From: Kribbella albertanoniae
Lineage (GTDB): Bacteria; Actinomycetota; Actinomycetes; Propionibacteriales; Kribbellaceae
Assembly: GCF_004348455.1 (NCBI RefSeq)
Contig: NZ_SMKA01000020.1
Coordinates: 1 to 61,650, forward strand
Length of the DNA stretch: 61,650 nucleotides
Direction of reading: 5' to 3'
Shown here: one piece after another, positions 43,301-52,107 of the stretch
Layout: each line of letters opens with the position of its first letter
Position numbering within the stretch: position 1 is the stretch's first letter
Made by a program: the position numbers and the translations under genes
The notes under the pieces: generated by a model
Database searches by the model: none
What the model saw: the letters and a program-made list of their open reading frames with translations, nothing else
Told to the model about the DNA's origin: nothing

Positions 43301-44107
43301 GGCCAATGGGAGCAACGCGTCGACATCGGTTCGGCGGACACCAGCAGCCGGGGACGCTCGGGCGCACACCGGTACCGGACGGGCGAACGACGTACGGTCA
43401 ACTGGCGTGGGCCGGTCGCGACCTCGGGGTTGCCGTCCAAGACCACAACCTGGCCGTCCGATATCGGCGTCCAGCGGACCGGCAAGAATCTGGTGATCGG
43501 GCTCGCGCCGTTCGTCACGGGTGCGACGCAGTACGAGGAGCCGGACGGCTTGTCCGACGGCACCTACGCCCTGTCGCTGAAGCGGGACGGGAAGGTCCTG
43601 GTCGAGGCGGACGAGCTGTCGCTCAACGGTCCGGTACCTGATGCCCCCGGCAACTATCAGCTGGCATTGGACGTGCAGCGGAGCCAGCCGTGGTGGAAGT
43701 ACTCCACGCAGATCCGCAGCACCTGGGACTTCCGGTCCCGGGCCGGTGCCGCCGAGGCCATGCCGCTGATCCTCGCCGACGTCAACTTTCCCCAGGCAAC
43801 CAGTCTGAACCAGGTCCGCGTCGGTACGGCGACGCCGCTCACCCTGTCGTTGCGCCACCAGACCGGCGCCCCGACCGCGCCGTTCACCGGCGTGAAGCTG
43901 CTGATGTCGTACGACGGACGCACGTGGACGCCGGTGCCGCTGCACAAGAAGACCGACAGTGTCTACACGGCGAGCCTCAACCATCCGGACGCCCAGGCAG
44001 GCAGCACGGTCAGCCTGAAACTCGACATCACCGATGCTGCCGGCGGCCGCCTACAGCAGGACATCACCAAGGCCTACGGCCTGACCAAGTGGAAGGGTGG
44101 AACCTAG
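40346..44107 (+). CDS. Large secreted subtilase (S8 family serine protease)
   Basis: 1253-residue exported protease. A signal peptide covers about residues 1-28 (MRFSRSVVALAGAALLTTAAG). The S8 domain has Asp244 (VAVLDTGIDATHPDLKG), His276 (DHDGHGTHVAGTVGG), the oxyanion Asn in VAAAGNGCGG and Ser450 (MTGTSMATPHVVGAAAL). A long C-terminal part follows, with a PA-like segment (KLAVVAMDGMQAQAEIAEAAQRAKVGGVLFYD) and beta-rich regions. The ATG at 40346 is placed by the signal peptide; the frame is open upstream into the N-monooxygenase gene without meaning. It overlaps the convergent next gene by 4 bp. Likely role: extracellular protein breakdown. Confidence 0.93.
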   Translation: MRFSRSVVALAGAALLTTAAGVAATASTRGLAQEAARTRVGAGWQSGAQPGDRQRVLTLLTGDRVAVTARPGMPEQVRFLPTAGSGSAGATVSRANGHTFVVPFAARTPIASGRVDRQLFDITTLLAQLGDDQASDRIPVIIEYDGPPREAAAKAQRALPGSADGTALTSIGARAESVRRTTANEFWQSLAGTGLQKRSAQAVRKVSLDRKVAPALDRSVPQIGTPAAWKRGLTGKGIKVAVLDTGIDATHPDLKGRVQAAKDFSGSGNILDHDGHGTHVAGTVGGSGAGSKGKHRGVAPEVTLLNGKVIDDDGMSSESKVIAGMEWAVAQGAKVVNLSLHADGTDGTSALARSLDALSKKSGTLFVAAAGNGCGGRGLIQAPGAAEQALTVANLERDGSLNESSCLGPNPDHTGKPDIAAPGTDIVSALAAGSEGQPVDKYYTPMTGTSMATPHVVGAAALLAQQHRDWKGDRLKARLISTADPLGKQPLDDAGTGRVDADQATDNSITVDTAELEMGTYLWPHRAPKPFSQVLTYQNTSTTAVTLNLTAPLDPGATGAAPKLSTTKLVVPAKGKASVTVSADPGRGKVGRHTGRIIATPAKGDPLFTSYGWFLEPEMYDVTVKGILGDGTPADSLLFVTRPDGGPVDTWEGNGGPDLINGVAKMRIAPGVYSIAGTFLQPATATTADRLVIAAQPEVRIRKTTTVTLDARKAVPVKVALAGKHQLVPAASSMAYYRLNRFGKLSGFEEVEIDDAPIELRAVPTSGVTVGKMEFSAASRLETPAYRLKLGTKELPVAELTDGPRFAGTKQLTAVNAGTGTAADLKRAVGKLAVVAMDGMQAQAEIAEAAQRAKVGGVLFYDPNISGFGVDSLFLGDRTLRIPVLQTSREVAKTLPGKVVRIDGALGSPEVFDLLKAWAGRVPARPVHQYWKPQLARIAESYAVHSTATQLWESKVGYTPLGEAHGLSPLPLSIGPFRRIAYVRPGQWEQRVDIGSADTSSRGRSGAHRYRTGERRTVNWRGPVATSGLPSKTTTWPSDIGVQRTGKNLVIGLAPFVTGATQYEEPDGLSDGTYALSLKRDGKVLVEADELSLNGPVPDAPGNYQLALDVQRSQPWWKYSTQIRSTWDFRSRAGAAEAMPLILADVNFPQATSLNQVRVGTATPLTLSLRHQTGAPTAPFTGVKLLMSYDGRTWTPVPLHKKTDSVYTASLNHPDAQAGSTVSLKLDITDAAGGRLQQDITKAYGLTKWKGGT

Positions 44108-45357
44108 GCCTGCGGGTACGGCGAGTCGTGCAGGCCTAGGTTCTTCCAGACGAAGCGCGGAATGCGGGCCAGGAAGTCGCGGAGGAACACGGAGCTGTGG
44201 GCGATCGTCTGGTGGTCGTGCCGGCCCGGTTCGAACCAGGCCCAGTTGCCGACGACCTGGAACGAGACCGGCCGGACCGCCATCAGGAACTCCATCTGGC
44301 GCGGGTGGATGACGTCGTACGCGAACTTGTGGTCCCGGGCGTGGATGGCGAACTGCTCGTTGAAGGCTTCGCTCTCGAAACTGATCCCGGCCCCGAAGCC
44401 GCGCCGGCTGACCTGGATCCAGGGCATCCCCACCGGCAGCTCGAAGCCGAGGATCGGCTCGCTGTGGTTCTCGGTCACCGTGCGCGTGGTCGTGCGGCCC
44501 TCGGAGTCGGTGGAGCTCTCGGTGCGGGTCGTCTTCCAGTGGTGCGTGAACGCGACGAACGGCGGACCGTCGCCGTCCCGGCCGCGGATCACGTCGCTCG
44601 TGCTGTGGTCGTGCCCGCTCCGGGTGGTCGGCGTACTGTGCAGAAGGCTGTCGTCCTGGCCGATCCACCACCAGTCCGGGTGCTGGTAGAAGGTCAGCCG
44701 CGGTTCACGCGGCGGCTGGATCCACCGATCCAGGGGCAGGGCGTCGATGGCCGTTGCGATCATGGCGACCTGGTCCAGCCACGGCGCCAGCAGCTCGGGA
44801 TCCTTGCGCGGCGGATCCTGAATGACGAGCTGGTCGCCGTCGATGCTGAGGTTCACGCCCGGTTGACCACTCGCCAGCGTGAGCAGCGCAGTACACAGCT
44901 GCCCACTGAGCACCTCGGTCGCGAAGGCCGGATCCTGTACGCCGACCGTCCACCCCGCGCCGAGCTGCGGCGGCACCGGCACCATCGTCGCCGCCACCCC
45001 GGCCCGCGGCTGCGTCTGCCCGCCCGTGATCCACAACTCCGGCAGCCGCCGCGACAGCGTCACCATCCCGACCCAGCCCTTCCAGTACTCACTCCCGTAC
45101 TCGATCACCTGGAACGGCCGGCCGGAGCTCGTCAGACCGACGATCTGGTCGTCCGGGTCACGCGTGAACCCCATCCCGAACGGCGGATTCGACAACCGCG
45201 CCACCGATTCGAAGGCCGGGCTGCCCACAAACGTCCAGCCCCGGTCCCGCAATGACTTCACATACCGCTGCCGGCGCACGAACAGTACGACGCCCACCGC
45301 CGTACCGGACACCAGCAGCAGGATCATGATCAGGCTGAAAAGCTGGCTTCCACTCAC
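44104..45357 (-). CDS. Hypothetical membrane-anchored protein
   Basis: 417-residue protein with one N-terminal helix (LFSLIMILLLVSGTAVGVVLFV), followed by a short basic stretch (RRQRYVKSLRDRG) and a large soluble domain. The positive-inside rule puts the large domain in the cytoplasm. No catalytic motif is recognised. Segments such as WTFVGSPAFESVARLSNPPFGMG and GFELPVGMPWIQVSRRGFGAGISFESEAFNEQF resemble actinobacterial proteins of unknown function that have one helix. The GTG at 45357 starts just before the helix; the open frame beyond it runs into the antisense of the glycine riboswitch. No function is assigned. Confidence 0.75.
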   Translation of the reverse strand: MSGSQLFSLIMILLLVSGTAVGVVLFVRRQRYVKSLRDRGWTFVGSPAFESVARLSNPPFGMGFTRDPDDQIVGLTSSGRPFQVIEYGSEYWKGWVGMVTLSRRLPELWITGGQTQPRAGVAATMVPVPPQLGAGWTVGVQDPAFATEVLSGQLCTALLTLASGQPGVNLSIDGDQLVIQDPPRKDPELLAPWLDQVAMIATAIDALPLDRWIQPPREPRLTFYQHPDWWWIGQDDSLLHSTPTTRSGHDHSTSDVIRGRDGDGPPFVAFTHHWKTTRTESSTDSEGRTTTRTVTENHSEPILGFELPVGMPWIQVSRRGFGAGISFESEAFNEQFAIHARDHKFAYDVIHPRQMEFLMAVRPVSFQVVGNWAWFEPGRHDHQTIAHSSVFLRDFLARIPRFVWKNLGLHDSPYPQA

Positions 45358-45446
45358 GGAGTCGAGCCAATCACATCGACGGGTCCCAGAGCGGCTGCCT
45401 GATGCTAGAGTCGGCGGCTCAACTGCATATCGCGCCGTTCGAATCG

Positions 45447-45646
45447 GGGCGGGAGAGTCCGGGCTCACCATGACCCGGCGCCGAAGGAGCAAATCTCCCC
45501 AGAATCTCTCAGGCCCACTGACCGTTCCGATGAGGCGAACTCTGGAAAGCCGGACCCTCGCGTAGCTGTGGGGAGTCCGCACCCACGGTGCAAACCGCCT
45601 CACCCGGCGGCGAAGCTCTCAGGTACAGATGACAGAGCGGGGAGGT
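45447..45646 (+). ncRNA. Tandem glycine riboswitch
   Basis: Two aptamers in the leader of gcvT. Aptamer 1 (about 45447-45552) contains GGGAGAGTCC, GCGCCGAAGGAGCAAA and ATCTCTCAGGCCC, the three conserved blocks of the glycine aptamer. Aptamer 2 (about 45566-45646) has GGGGAGTCCGCACCC, GGTGCAAACCGCC and GCGAAGCTCTCAGGTAC. The ~15-nt linker between them is typical of cooperative tandem glycine switches. Glycine binding should turn on gcvT-gcvH-glyA. It is confirmed by its position directly upstream of glycine-cleavage genes. Confidence 0.96.
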
Positions 45647-45657
45647 CACCCAGCAGT

Positions 45658-45677
45658 GGCACCGCGTCCGCGGTGCC
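45658..45677 (+). promoter_or_regulatory. Hairpin after the glycine riboswitch (candidate expression platform)
   Basis: Perfect 9-bp stem GGCACCGCG / CGCGGTGCC with only TC in the loop, 11 bp after aptamer 2 and 23 bp before the gcvT start. No U-run follows, so control by access to the ribosome site (GAGGGAG at 45683-45689, next to the complementary CCTCCC) seems more likely than termination. Confidence 0.55.
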
Positions 45678-45700
45678 TGACCGAGGGAGCCTCCCGACTC

Positions 45701-46810
45701 ATGTCTTTGACACGCGCGACTCCGCTGGCCGCGGAGCATCAGCAACTTGGTGCGTCGTTCACCGATTTCGCCGGCTGGACCATGCCGGTTCGCTACACCT
45801 CCGATATCGCGGAGCACAACGCTGTCCGGACCACGGCCGGGCTGTTCGACCTGTCGCACATGGGTGAGCTCGAGGTGGTCGGCGCCTGTGCCGCCCGGGC
45901 ACTCGACCACAGCCTGGTCGGGACGCCGTCGAAGATCGGTCTCGGGCGCGCGCGGTACTCGATGCTGTGCGCCGAGGACGGCGGCGTCATCGACGACCTG
46001 GTCGTCTACCGGCTCGCCGACGACCACTTCCTGATCGTCGCGAACGCCAGCAACACCGCCGTCGTACGGGACGAACTCAAGCAGCGGATCGCAGGCTATG
46101 AGACCGAGCTCCGGGACACCACTGACGACTGGGCGCTGATCGCCGTTCAGGGTCCGGTCTCCGCGCAGATCGTGGCCCCGCTGACCTACACCGATCTAAC
46201 CGATCTCAAGTACTACGAGATCACCGAAACAAAGCTTGCCAACAGCAACGTCCTGCTCGCCCGCACCGGGTACACCGGCGAGGACGGGTTCGAGATCTAC
46301 TGCCGGCCGGCCGACGCCTCGCAGATCTGGGCCGAGCTGCTCCGCGTCGGAACGCCGTACGGGCTCAAGCCGTGTGGGCTGGCCTGCCGGGACACGCTGC
46401 GGCTCGAGGCCGGGATGCCGCTCTACGGCAACGAACTCAGCCGTGAGCTGACGCCGTTCGAGGCCGGGCTCGGCCGGGTCGTTGCGTTCGGCAAAGAAGA
46501 GGACTTCGTCGGCCGCGAGGCACTCGCCCGCCGCCGCGACGAAGGTGCCCAGCGGGTACTCGTCGGGCTCACCTCATCCGCTCGCCGCTCACCGCGCAGC
46601 GGGTACGCCGTTCTGGATCCGGCGACCGGCCGTGAGGTCGGCACCGTGACGAGTGGCGCACCGTCGCCGACGCTCGGCCACCCCATCGCGATGGCGTACG
46701 TCGAGGGGATCTACCAAGAGCCGGGCACCCGGCTGCAGGTCGACATCCGCGGTACCCACGATGACGTAGTTGTGGTCCCCCTCCCCTTCTACCGCCGCCA
46801 GGAGTCCTGA
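45701..46810 (+). CDS. gcvT: Glycine cleavage system T protein (aminomethyltransferase)
   Basis: 369-residue folate-binding T protein. It takes the aminomethyl group from lipoylated H protein and forms 5,10-methylene-tetrahydrofolate plus ammonia. Family segments visible are FAGWTMPVRY, GLFDLSHMGEL, the folate-site region VLLARTGYTGEDGFEIYC, and ACRDTLRLEAGMPLYGNEL. The ATG at 45701 fits the conserved N-terminus TPLAAEHQQLGA. Its stop and the gcvH start share a base (TGATG), so translation is coupled. A tandem glycine riboswitch controls it. Confidence 0.97.
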   Translation: MSLTRATPLAAEHQQLGASFTDFAGWTMPVRYTSDIAEHNAVRTTAGLFDLSHMGELEVVGACAARALDHSLVGTPSKIGLGRARYSMLCAEDGGVIDDLVVYRLADDHFLIVANASNTAVVRDELKQRIAGYETELRDTTDDWALIAVQGPVSAQIVAPLTYTDLTDLKYYEITETKLANSNVLLARTGYTGEDGFEIYCRPADASQIWAELLRVGTPYGLKPCGLACRDTLRLEAGMPLYGNELSRELTPFEAGLGRVVAFGKEEDFVGREALARRRDEGAQRVLVGLTSSARRSPRSGYAVLDPATGREVGTVTSGAPSPTLGHPIAMAYVEGIYQEPGTRLQVDIRGTHDDVVVVPLPFYRRQES

Positions 46811-47184
46811 TGAGCGTCCCCACTGAACTGCACTACACCGCCGACCACGAGTGGATCGCGCTCGACGGCGAGCTGGCGACCGTTGGGATCACCGCCTTCG
46901 CTGGTGAGGCCCTCGGGGACGTCGTGTACGTCGACCTGCCGGCAGTCGGCACCGCCATCAGCACCGGCGACGCCTGCGGTGAGATCGAGTCGACGAAGTC
47001 GGTCAGCGATCTGTTCGCTCCGGTCGACGGCGAGGTCGTCGAACTCAACGAGGCCGTCGTGGCCGATCCCGGTCTGCTGAACACCGACCCGTACCAGGCC
47101 GGCTGGTTGCTGCGGGTCAAGGTCACCGGCCCCACCAAGCTGCTGGACGCCGCCGCCTACGAGGCACTGATCGGAGGCGAGTGA
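46810..47184 (+). CDS. gcvH: Glycine cleavage system H protein
   Basis: 124-residue lipoyl carrier protein that shuttles the aminomethyl intermediate between P, T and L proteins. Lipoylation Lys63 lies in the conserved [25 protein letters not shown]. The N-terminal HYTADHEWI and C-terminal GWLLRVKV are typical. Normal length. It lies between gcvT and glyA in one riboswitch-controlled operon. Confidence 0.97.
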   Translation: MSVPTELHYTADHEWIALDGELATVGITAFAGEALGDVVYVDLPAVGTAISTGDACGEIESTKSVSDLFAPVDGEVVELNEAVVADPGLLNTDPYQAGWLLRVKVTGPTKLLDAAAYEALIGGE

Positions 47185-47185
47185 G

Positions 47186-48448
47186 ATGAGCACCCTCGAT
47201 CAGAGCCTGGCCGAGTTCGACCCCGAGATCCACGCCGCCGTGACGGCCGAGCTAGGGCGTCAGCGCAACACCCTCGAGCTCATCGCCAGCGAGAACTTCG
47301 CTCCGCTCGCGGTGATGGAGGCGCAGGGTTCCGTCCTCACCAACAAGTACGCCGAGGGCTACCCCGGCCGCCGGTACTACGGCGGCTGTGAGCACGTCGA
47401 CGTGGTCGAGCAGTTGGCCATCGACCGGGTGAAGGCACTGTTCGGTGCCGGCTTCGCCAACGTCCAGCCGCACTCCGGCGCCCAGGCGAACGCGGCCACC
47501 ATGTTCGCGCTGCTCGATCCGGGCGACACGATCCTCGGCCTCGACCTCGCGCACGGCGGTCATCTCACCCACGGCATGCGCCTCAACTACAGCGGCAAGC
47601 TGTACGACGTCGTCGCGTACCACGTCCGTGACACCGACTTCGTGGTCGACATGGCCGAGGTCGAGCGGCTGGCGATCGAGCACCGGCCGAAGCTGATCGT
47701 GGCCGGCTGGTCGGCGTACCCGCTGCACCTCGACTTCGCCGAGTTCCGGCGGATCGCCGATCTGGTCGGGGCGTATCTGATGGTCGACATGGCGCACTTC
47801 GCCGGCCTCGTCGCCGCCGGGCTGCACCCGAACCCGGTCCCGCACGCCGACGTCGTCACGACGACGACCCACAAGACCCTCGGCGGTCCGCGCGGTGGTG
47901 TCATCCTCACCAACCGCGCCGACCTGGCGAAGAAGTTCAACTCGGCGGTCTTCCCCGGCCAGCAGGGCGGTCCGCTGGAACACGTGATCGCGGCCAAGGC
48001 GGTCGGGTTCAAGCTGGCGGCCTCCGACGAGTTCCGCGACCGGCAACGCCGTACTCTCGACGGCGCGCAGGCGATCGCCGCGCGGTTGTCGGCCGACGAC
48101 GTCCGGGCGGCCGGGATCTCGGTCCTCACCGGCGGCACCCAGGTGCACCTGGTGCTGGTCGACCTGCGGCACTCCGAGCTCGACGGGCAGCAGGCCGAGG
48201 ACCGGTTGCATTCGGTCGGCCTGACCGTGAACCGGAACGCCGTACCGTTCGATCCGCGGCCGCCGATGGTCTCGTCCGGGCTGCGGATCGGTACGCCGGC
48301 GCTGGCCGCTCGCGGTTTCGGTCCGGCCGAGTTCGCGGAGGTCGCGGACATCATCGCGACGGCACTCGTCGACGATTCGGTGCTCGATGGTCTGCGCGAT
48401 CGGGTCGAACTTCTCACCACGAAGTTCCCGCTGTATCCGGAGCTCTGA
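47186..48448 (+). CDS. glyA: Serine hydroxymethyltransferase
   Basis: 420-residue PLP enzyme interconverting serine and glycine with tetrahydrofolate. The PLP-binding Lys230 is in [18 protein letters not shown]. Other marks are [38 protein letters not shown] split around the active site, and [14 protein letters not shown]. It starts one base after the gcvH stop. With gcvT and gcvH it links glycine breakdown to one-carbon supply. The P protein gene (gcvP) is not in this operon or window. Confidence 0.97.
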   Translation: MSTLDQSLAEFDPEIHAAVTAELGRQRNTLELIASENFAPLAVMEAQGSVLTNKYAEGYPGRRYYGGCEHVDVVEQLAIDRVKALFGAGFANVQPHSGAQANAATMFALLDPGDTILGLDLAHGGHLTHGMRLNYSGKLYDVVAYHVRDTDFVVDMAEVERLAIEHRPKLIVAGWSAYPLHLDFAEFRRIADLVGAYLMVDMAHFAGLVAAGLHPNPVPHADVVTTTTHKTLGGPRGGVILTNRADLAKKFNSAVFPGQQGGPLEHVIAAKAVGFKLAASDEFRDRQRRTLDGAQAIAARLSADDVRAAGISVLTGGTQVHLVLVDLRHSELDGQQAEDRLHSVGLTVNRNAVPFDPRPPMVSSGLRIGTPALAARGFGPAEFAEVADIIATALVDDSVLDGLRDRVELLTTKFPLYPEL

Positions 48449-48559
48449 CTCCCCCAGCCCTTAAGAGAAAACTTGGCTCCGCTTCGGTGCTTTATGCAAC
48501 GGTTCGCCCTGGCTCAGGCGTTAGTGCCTACATAGGGTCCTGACCGGAAGTACCGGGGT

Positions 48560-50527
48560 GTGGGCCGGGGGCTGGGGTGGCTTGGGGTGGCTGAACACAA
48601 GGGTGAGCTGCGCCGAAGACTGGGAAACACGGTCGCGCTGGTCGCGGTCTGCGTCCTGATCTGCGGTATCGCGTTCGCAGGGGCGATCGTCTTCCTGATG
48701 CCCGGTGAGAAAGGGCAGATCGACCAAGTCGGTACGGCGTCGCCGGATCGCCCGGTCACCCAGCCGGTCGCCGCGCCACTGCCCGTCAAGCCGCCCGGAA
48801 CGAAGCCCAGCACGAAGCCGGCCGCCAAGGGGTACCCGTGCCAGGGGTACAGCGGTCTGCAGAAGAAGATCCCGCTGAAGATGGTGCTTGAGGACACGTT
48901 TGCGTGGGGCAACAACCCGCCGTACAAGGCCGGGAACGGGTCCGGCGACATCAAGTGGGAGTCGAACCCGTATCAGGACCCGAGCTGGCACCTGTGGTTG
49001 CACTCGCTGCGCTGGCTGGGCAACGGGATCGACCACCTGAAGGCTGGGAACGCCACGGCGCGGACGCACACGCTCGCCATCATCCAGGACTGGGTAAAGG
49101 ACAACCCGTTCCCCTGGAAGGGTGACGCCAGTGCGTCGGAGTCCACGATGCACCGGACCAACGTGCTGATCTGTGCCCGGCAGGCGTTGCTCACCGGGCT
49201 GCACGCGAAGAAGCTGCCGGCGCAGTACAAGTGGCTCGACGATGCGCTGCTCACGCATGCGCAGTTCATGATCGACCATTGGAGTGGCAGCCGGAACCAC
49301 GGTACCGACGAGAGCATCGCGCTGTTCGGCGTCGGCTGCACCTTCGGCCGCGACGACCTGATGAAGAAGGCCGTCACGCGGCTCAACGAGGGTGTCGTCC
49401 AGTCGATCGACCGCGAGGGCACGACGAACGAGCAGTCCGTCGGCTACGCCGGCTTCAACTACCGGCTGTGGGGCAGGGCGGCCGCGGTGGTCCGGGCCTG
49501 TGGGATCGATCCGGGCCCGGAGATCGACGCCCGGCGGAAGCTCCTGGCGGAGTGGATGGCGCTCGCCACCAAGCCGAACGGCGAGCTGTTCCAGATCGGC
49601 AACAGCACCCGGGAGAAGGTCGTCAGCGTTCCCGGTACGCCGTGGGAGTTCGTCGCGACGAAGGGCAAGTCCGGGCCGCGGCCGGAGCACCGGACCGGGA
49701 TCTACAAGGGCGGATTCATCTTCGGCCGGACCGGTTGGGGCGAGAAGCGGCCGTTCGACGAGGAATCGGCGTACAGCATCCGCTTCGGTCCCTCGAAGAA
49801 GTACCACGGCCACGACGACCACATGTCGATCAACTACAACTGGCACGGCCAGGACGTGCTGATCGATCCCGGGTACTACGGCTACAAGCAGGGCGACCTG
49901 CAGCAGTGGGCGCCGAGCCAGGCCGCGCACAACGTGATGACGATCCCGACCGCCACCGGCAAGCTGGTGCCGACACGGCTGGTGGGCTCGGTCAGTACGC
50001 CGAACTCGGACTACTACGAGCTGGCCGACAAGCCTGCCGAGGGTGTCAGCCGCAGCCGGGACATCCTGGTGCTGAAGGACCCGGACGTGGTGATCGCGCT
50101 CGACCGCGGCGAGTCGGGGAGCAACCAGCGGTACGAAACGCTGTGGCACCTGCCGCCCGGCCAGACCGTGACCGTGCAGTCGCCGACGACCGCGGTCGCG
50201 ACCGGCGGCAAGATGCAGACGCACCTCTTCCAGATCCCGTTCGGTGCGACCAGCGGTACGACGACGGTCGAGCAGGGCAAGTCGAACCCGGCGCAGGGCT
50301 GGTACCTCCCGGACATCTTCAACGCCAAGCCGGCACCGGTCGTCAAGTTCACCCAGACCGGCCAGAACGCGCGCATCCTGTCCGTCATCGCGCCCGCCAA
50401 CAACGGCGAGCAGGTCTCCTACAGCACCCGATCAGCCGGCACCAACTTCTTCGTCGACCTGACCGTCGGCACCCGGAAGGTCACCGTCAAGATCACCCCC
50501 GACGGCCGCCTGACCCGGATGAACTGA
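48560..50527 (+). CDS. Heparinase II/III-like polysaccharide lyase family protein
   Basis: 655-residue protein with one N-terminal membrane helix (TVALVAVCVLICGIAFAGAIVFL), a proline/lysine-rich linker, a helical toroid-like domain (WHLWLHSLRWLGNGIDHLK..., DHWSGSRNHGTDESIALFGVGCTFGR) and a C-terminal beta-sandwich (KYHGHDDHMSINYNWHGQDVLIDPGYYGYK). These features fit the heparinase II/III fold, including the Asn-His and Tyr/His-rich catalytic regions. It is predicted to be membrane-anchored and to act outside on uronate- or hexose-rich polymers, perhaps the cell's own exopolysaccharide. The start is uncertain: GTG 48560 or in-frame GTG 48587. Confidence 0.82.
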   Translation: MGRGLGWLGVAEHKGELRRRLGNTVALVAVCVLICGIAFAGAIVFLMPGEKGQIDQVGTASPDRPVTQPVAAPLPVKPPGTKPSTKPAAKGYPCQGYSGLQKKIPLKMVLEDTFAWGNNPPYKAGNGSGDIKWESNPYQDPSWHLWLHSLRWLGNGIDHLKAGNATARTHTLAIIQDWVKDNPFPWKGDASASESTMHRTNVLICARQALLTGLHAKKLPAQYKWLDDALLTHAQFMIDHWSGSRNHGTDESIALFGVGCTFGRDDLMKKAVTRLNEGVVQSIDREGTTNEQSVGYAGFNYRLWGRAAAVVRACGIDPGPEIDARRKLLAEWMALATKPNGELFQIGNSTREKVVSVPGTPWEFVATKGKSGPRPEHRTGIYKGGFIFGRTGWGEKRPFDEESAYSIRFGPSKKYHGHDDHMSINYNWHGQDVLIDPGYYGYKQGDLQQWAPSQAAHNVMTIPTATGKLVPTRLVGSVSTPNSDYYELADKPAEGVSRSRDILVLKDPDVVIALDRGESGSNQRYETLWHLPPGQTVTVQSPTTAVATGGKMQTHLFQIPFGATSGTTTVEQGKSNPAQGWYLPDIFNAKPAPVVKFTQTGQNARILSVIAPANNGEQVSYSTRSAGTNFFVDLTVGTRKVTVKITPDGRLTRMN

Positions 50528-50545
50528 GAGGTCCGGAGCGCGCGG

Positions 50546-50869
50546 TCACCGGCCGACGGCGCGCTCCAGTTGGGTCTTGGTCATTTTTGAGCGGCCCTTG
50601 ATGCCCTTGTCCTTGGCTTCGTTGTAGAGCTGCGCCTTGGTCCGCCCGCCGGGCCCCTGGTGCGAACGCAGTCCGCCGCGCCGGCCCGAAGAGATGTCGT
50701 GGGTAGAACTCCGGCTCGACTCCTTCGCCTCGCCGGACCGCGCGCGCTCCTTGTTCACCGTGCGCGCCGCGATCTCCTCCGCGACGTCCTCGCTGCGGCC
50801 GCTCTCCTTCAGCCCGGCCTTGATGTGCTGGTACTGCCGTTCCCGCTTCTTACTCGCCCCAGCAGGCAT
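50546..50869 (-). CDS. Small basic protein with C-terminal Rho-N-like motif
   Basis: 107-residue, highly charged protein of a widespread actinobacterial family often labelled plasmid stabilisation or Rho-N-like. Its conserved parts are the N-terminal GASKKRERQYQHIKAGLKESG, then AEEIAARTVNKERARSGE and SSGRRGGLRSHQGPGGRTKAQLYNEAKDKGIKGRSKM with the SAP/Rho-N-like ending MTKTQLERAVGR. It has no membrane segment. The C-terminal helix-extended-helix suggests nucleic-acid binding. It is transcribed alone, convergent with the heparinase-like gene. The biological role is unknown, and the plasmid label should not be taken literally. Confidence 0.85.
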   Translation of the reverse strand: MPAGASKKRERQYQHIKAGLKESGRSEDVAEEIAARTVNKERARSGEAKESSRSSTHDISSGRRGGLRSHQGPGGRTKAQLYNEAKDKGIKGRSKMTKTQLERAVGR

Positions 50870-51023
50870 GATCCGACTCCTTTCGCCGCCGCCCGGTACC
50901 CAAAAACTTCGTCAAGACACCGCGGGGCCGCCAACTTGCCGTCCCGGTCTCACGTCATGAAGTCGTACGGGGAACGTCTCATGACCACGGAAGGCGGTCG
51001 AGCGAGCGGATGGGGTGTTTCGG

Positions 51024-51197
51024 ATGAGCCACGACGGCGGTGGATCGGCACAGCGGGTGGCAGTTGATCTCTGCCGGTTCGCGTGGGCTGTTGGCGGGAA
51101 GTCGCACGTCTGCCGCCAAGGCAGTGGTCACGCGTTACCGCACAAATGCGGGTACTGCGGGCTCGTGCAGCACGCGGGATCGGAGAAGGTGCACTGA
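51024..51197 (+). CDS. Possible small zinc-ribbon-like protein
   Basis: 57-residue frame with ATG at 51024, in a 359-bp gap. It contains HKCGYCGLVQH plus an upstream Cys-x-His pair region (HVCRQGSGH), i.e. enough Cys and His for one zinc site. Third-position GC is about 77 %, lower than in neighbours, and one TTA codon occurs. It may be a real small protein or chance; no family is recognised. Confidence 0.35.
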   Translation: MSHDGGGSAQRVAVDLCRFAWAVGGKSHVCRQGSGHALPHKCGYCGLVQHAGSEKVH

Positions 51198-51228
51198 CTG
51201 TCGGTGGCGCCGTCTAGAGTCAGCGCCC

Positions 51229-52107
51229 ATGAGCGAACCCTTCCGCGTGGCCGGTCTGGTCTGGAACGACGGCCTCCCGCAGCTGGAGTGGTCCGCCTCG
51301 AACCCACGAACCCCGCTGCGCCTGGGTGACGAGATCGCCTTCGCGACCGGGGCCGACCGCCAGTGCATCGGCATCTGGCGCAACGGCAAGCGCCTCGGCT
51401 GCCCGACCAGGACCCCGCTCGCAGCCAGCGTCCATGGGCCGCTCTGTCCGGAATGCCAGACAATGGATCGTTCGTACTCGATCGCCGCTGACACCCGCCT
51501 CGACGATCCTCGTGAGTTCGCCGTCTATCTCGCCCATCACGGCAGCCGCGTGAAGATCGGCATCACCGCCGCCGACCGCGGGCCGGCCCGTCTCCTCGAG
51601 CAGGGCGCGCTCAGCTCCGCCTTCCTGTCCAGCGGCACCCTAGCCGCGGCCCGCCGGGTCGAGCGGCTCTTCACCTCCGCCTTCGGCGTGACCGACCGGG
51701 TCGCCTCGACCGTCAAACGCACGGCCCGCCTGAGCCCGCCCAGTGCTGCCGAGCGCGCCGACGACCTGCAGGCTCTCGCCAAGAACGTCCGCACTCTCGA
51801 CTGGCCCGACGGGCAGACCCTTCGCACGCTCGACGTCATCGACCACACCCCGACGTACGGGCTTCCCGCCGACGGCATCCGGCCCGCTCACGCGCTGACC
51901 GCGCTCACGCCGTACGCGGTGATCTCCGGCCGCATCACCTGCCAGATCGCCCGCGATCTCTACCTCGACACCCCGGACGGCCTCGTCCTCGCCGACACTC
52001 AACTGCTGTCCGGCTGGCCGCTCAGCCCGGTCGATCCGGGCACAGCCTTCAGCGCGGTCACCGAGGCGATCGCCGTACCGGTGCTACCGCAGGACTCCCT
52101 GTTCTAG
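51229..52107 (+). CDS. DUF2797 domain-containing protein
   Basis: 292-residue protein of the DUF2797 family. Four cysteines probably bind zinc (RQCIGIW, KRLGCPTR and GPLCPEC). After them comes a GIY-YIG-like core (EFAVYLAHHGSRVKIGITAADRGPARLLEQGA) that contains the family's KIGIT...QGA signature. The link to nucleic-acid processing is only by fold. The start ATG at 51229 is the first in-frame Met before the conserved region; the open frame upstream is not coding-like. It overlaps the end of the convergent HelD-like gene by 24 bp. Confidence 0.85.
   Translation: MSEPFRVAGLVWNDGLPQLEWSASNPRTPLRLGDEIAFATGADRQCIGIWRNGKRLGCPTRTPLAASVHGPLCPECQTMDRSYSIAADTRLDDPREFAVYLAHHGSRVKIGITAADRGPARLLEQGALSSAFLSSGTLAAARRVERLFTSAFGVTDRVASTVKRTARLSPPSAAERADDLQALAKNVRTLDWPDGQTLRTLDVIDHTPTYGLPADGIRPAHALTALTPYAVISGRITCQIARDLYLDTPDGLVLADTQLLSGWPLSPVDPGTAFSAVTEAIAVPVLPQDSLF

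Noticed and set aside
48449..48559. tRNA or small RNA after glyA
   Set aside because: The AT-richer stretch and the short AGGC/GCCT dyad do not form a cloverleaf, and there is no CCA-compatible acceptor stem.
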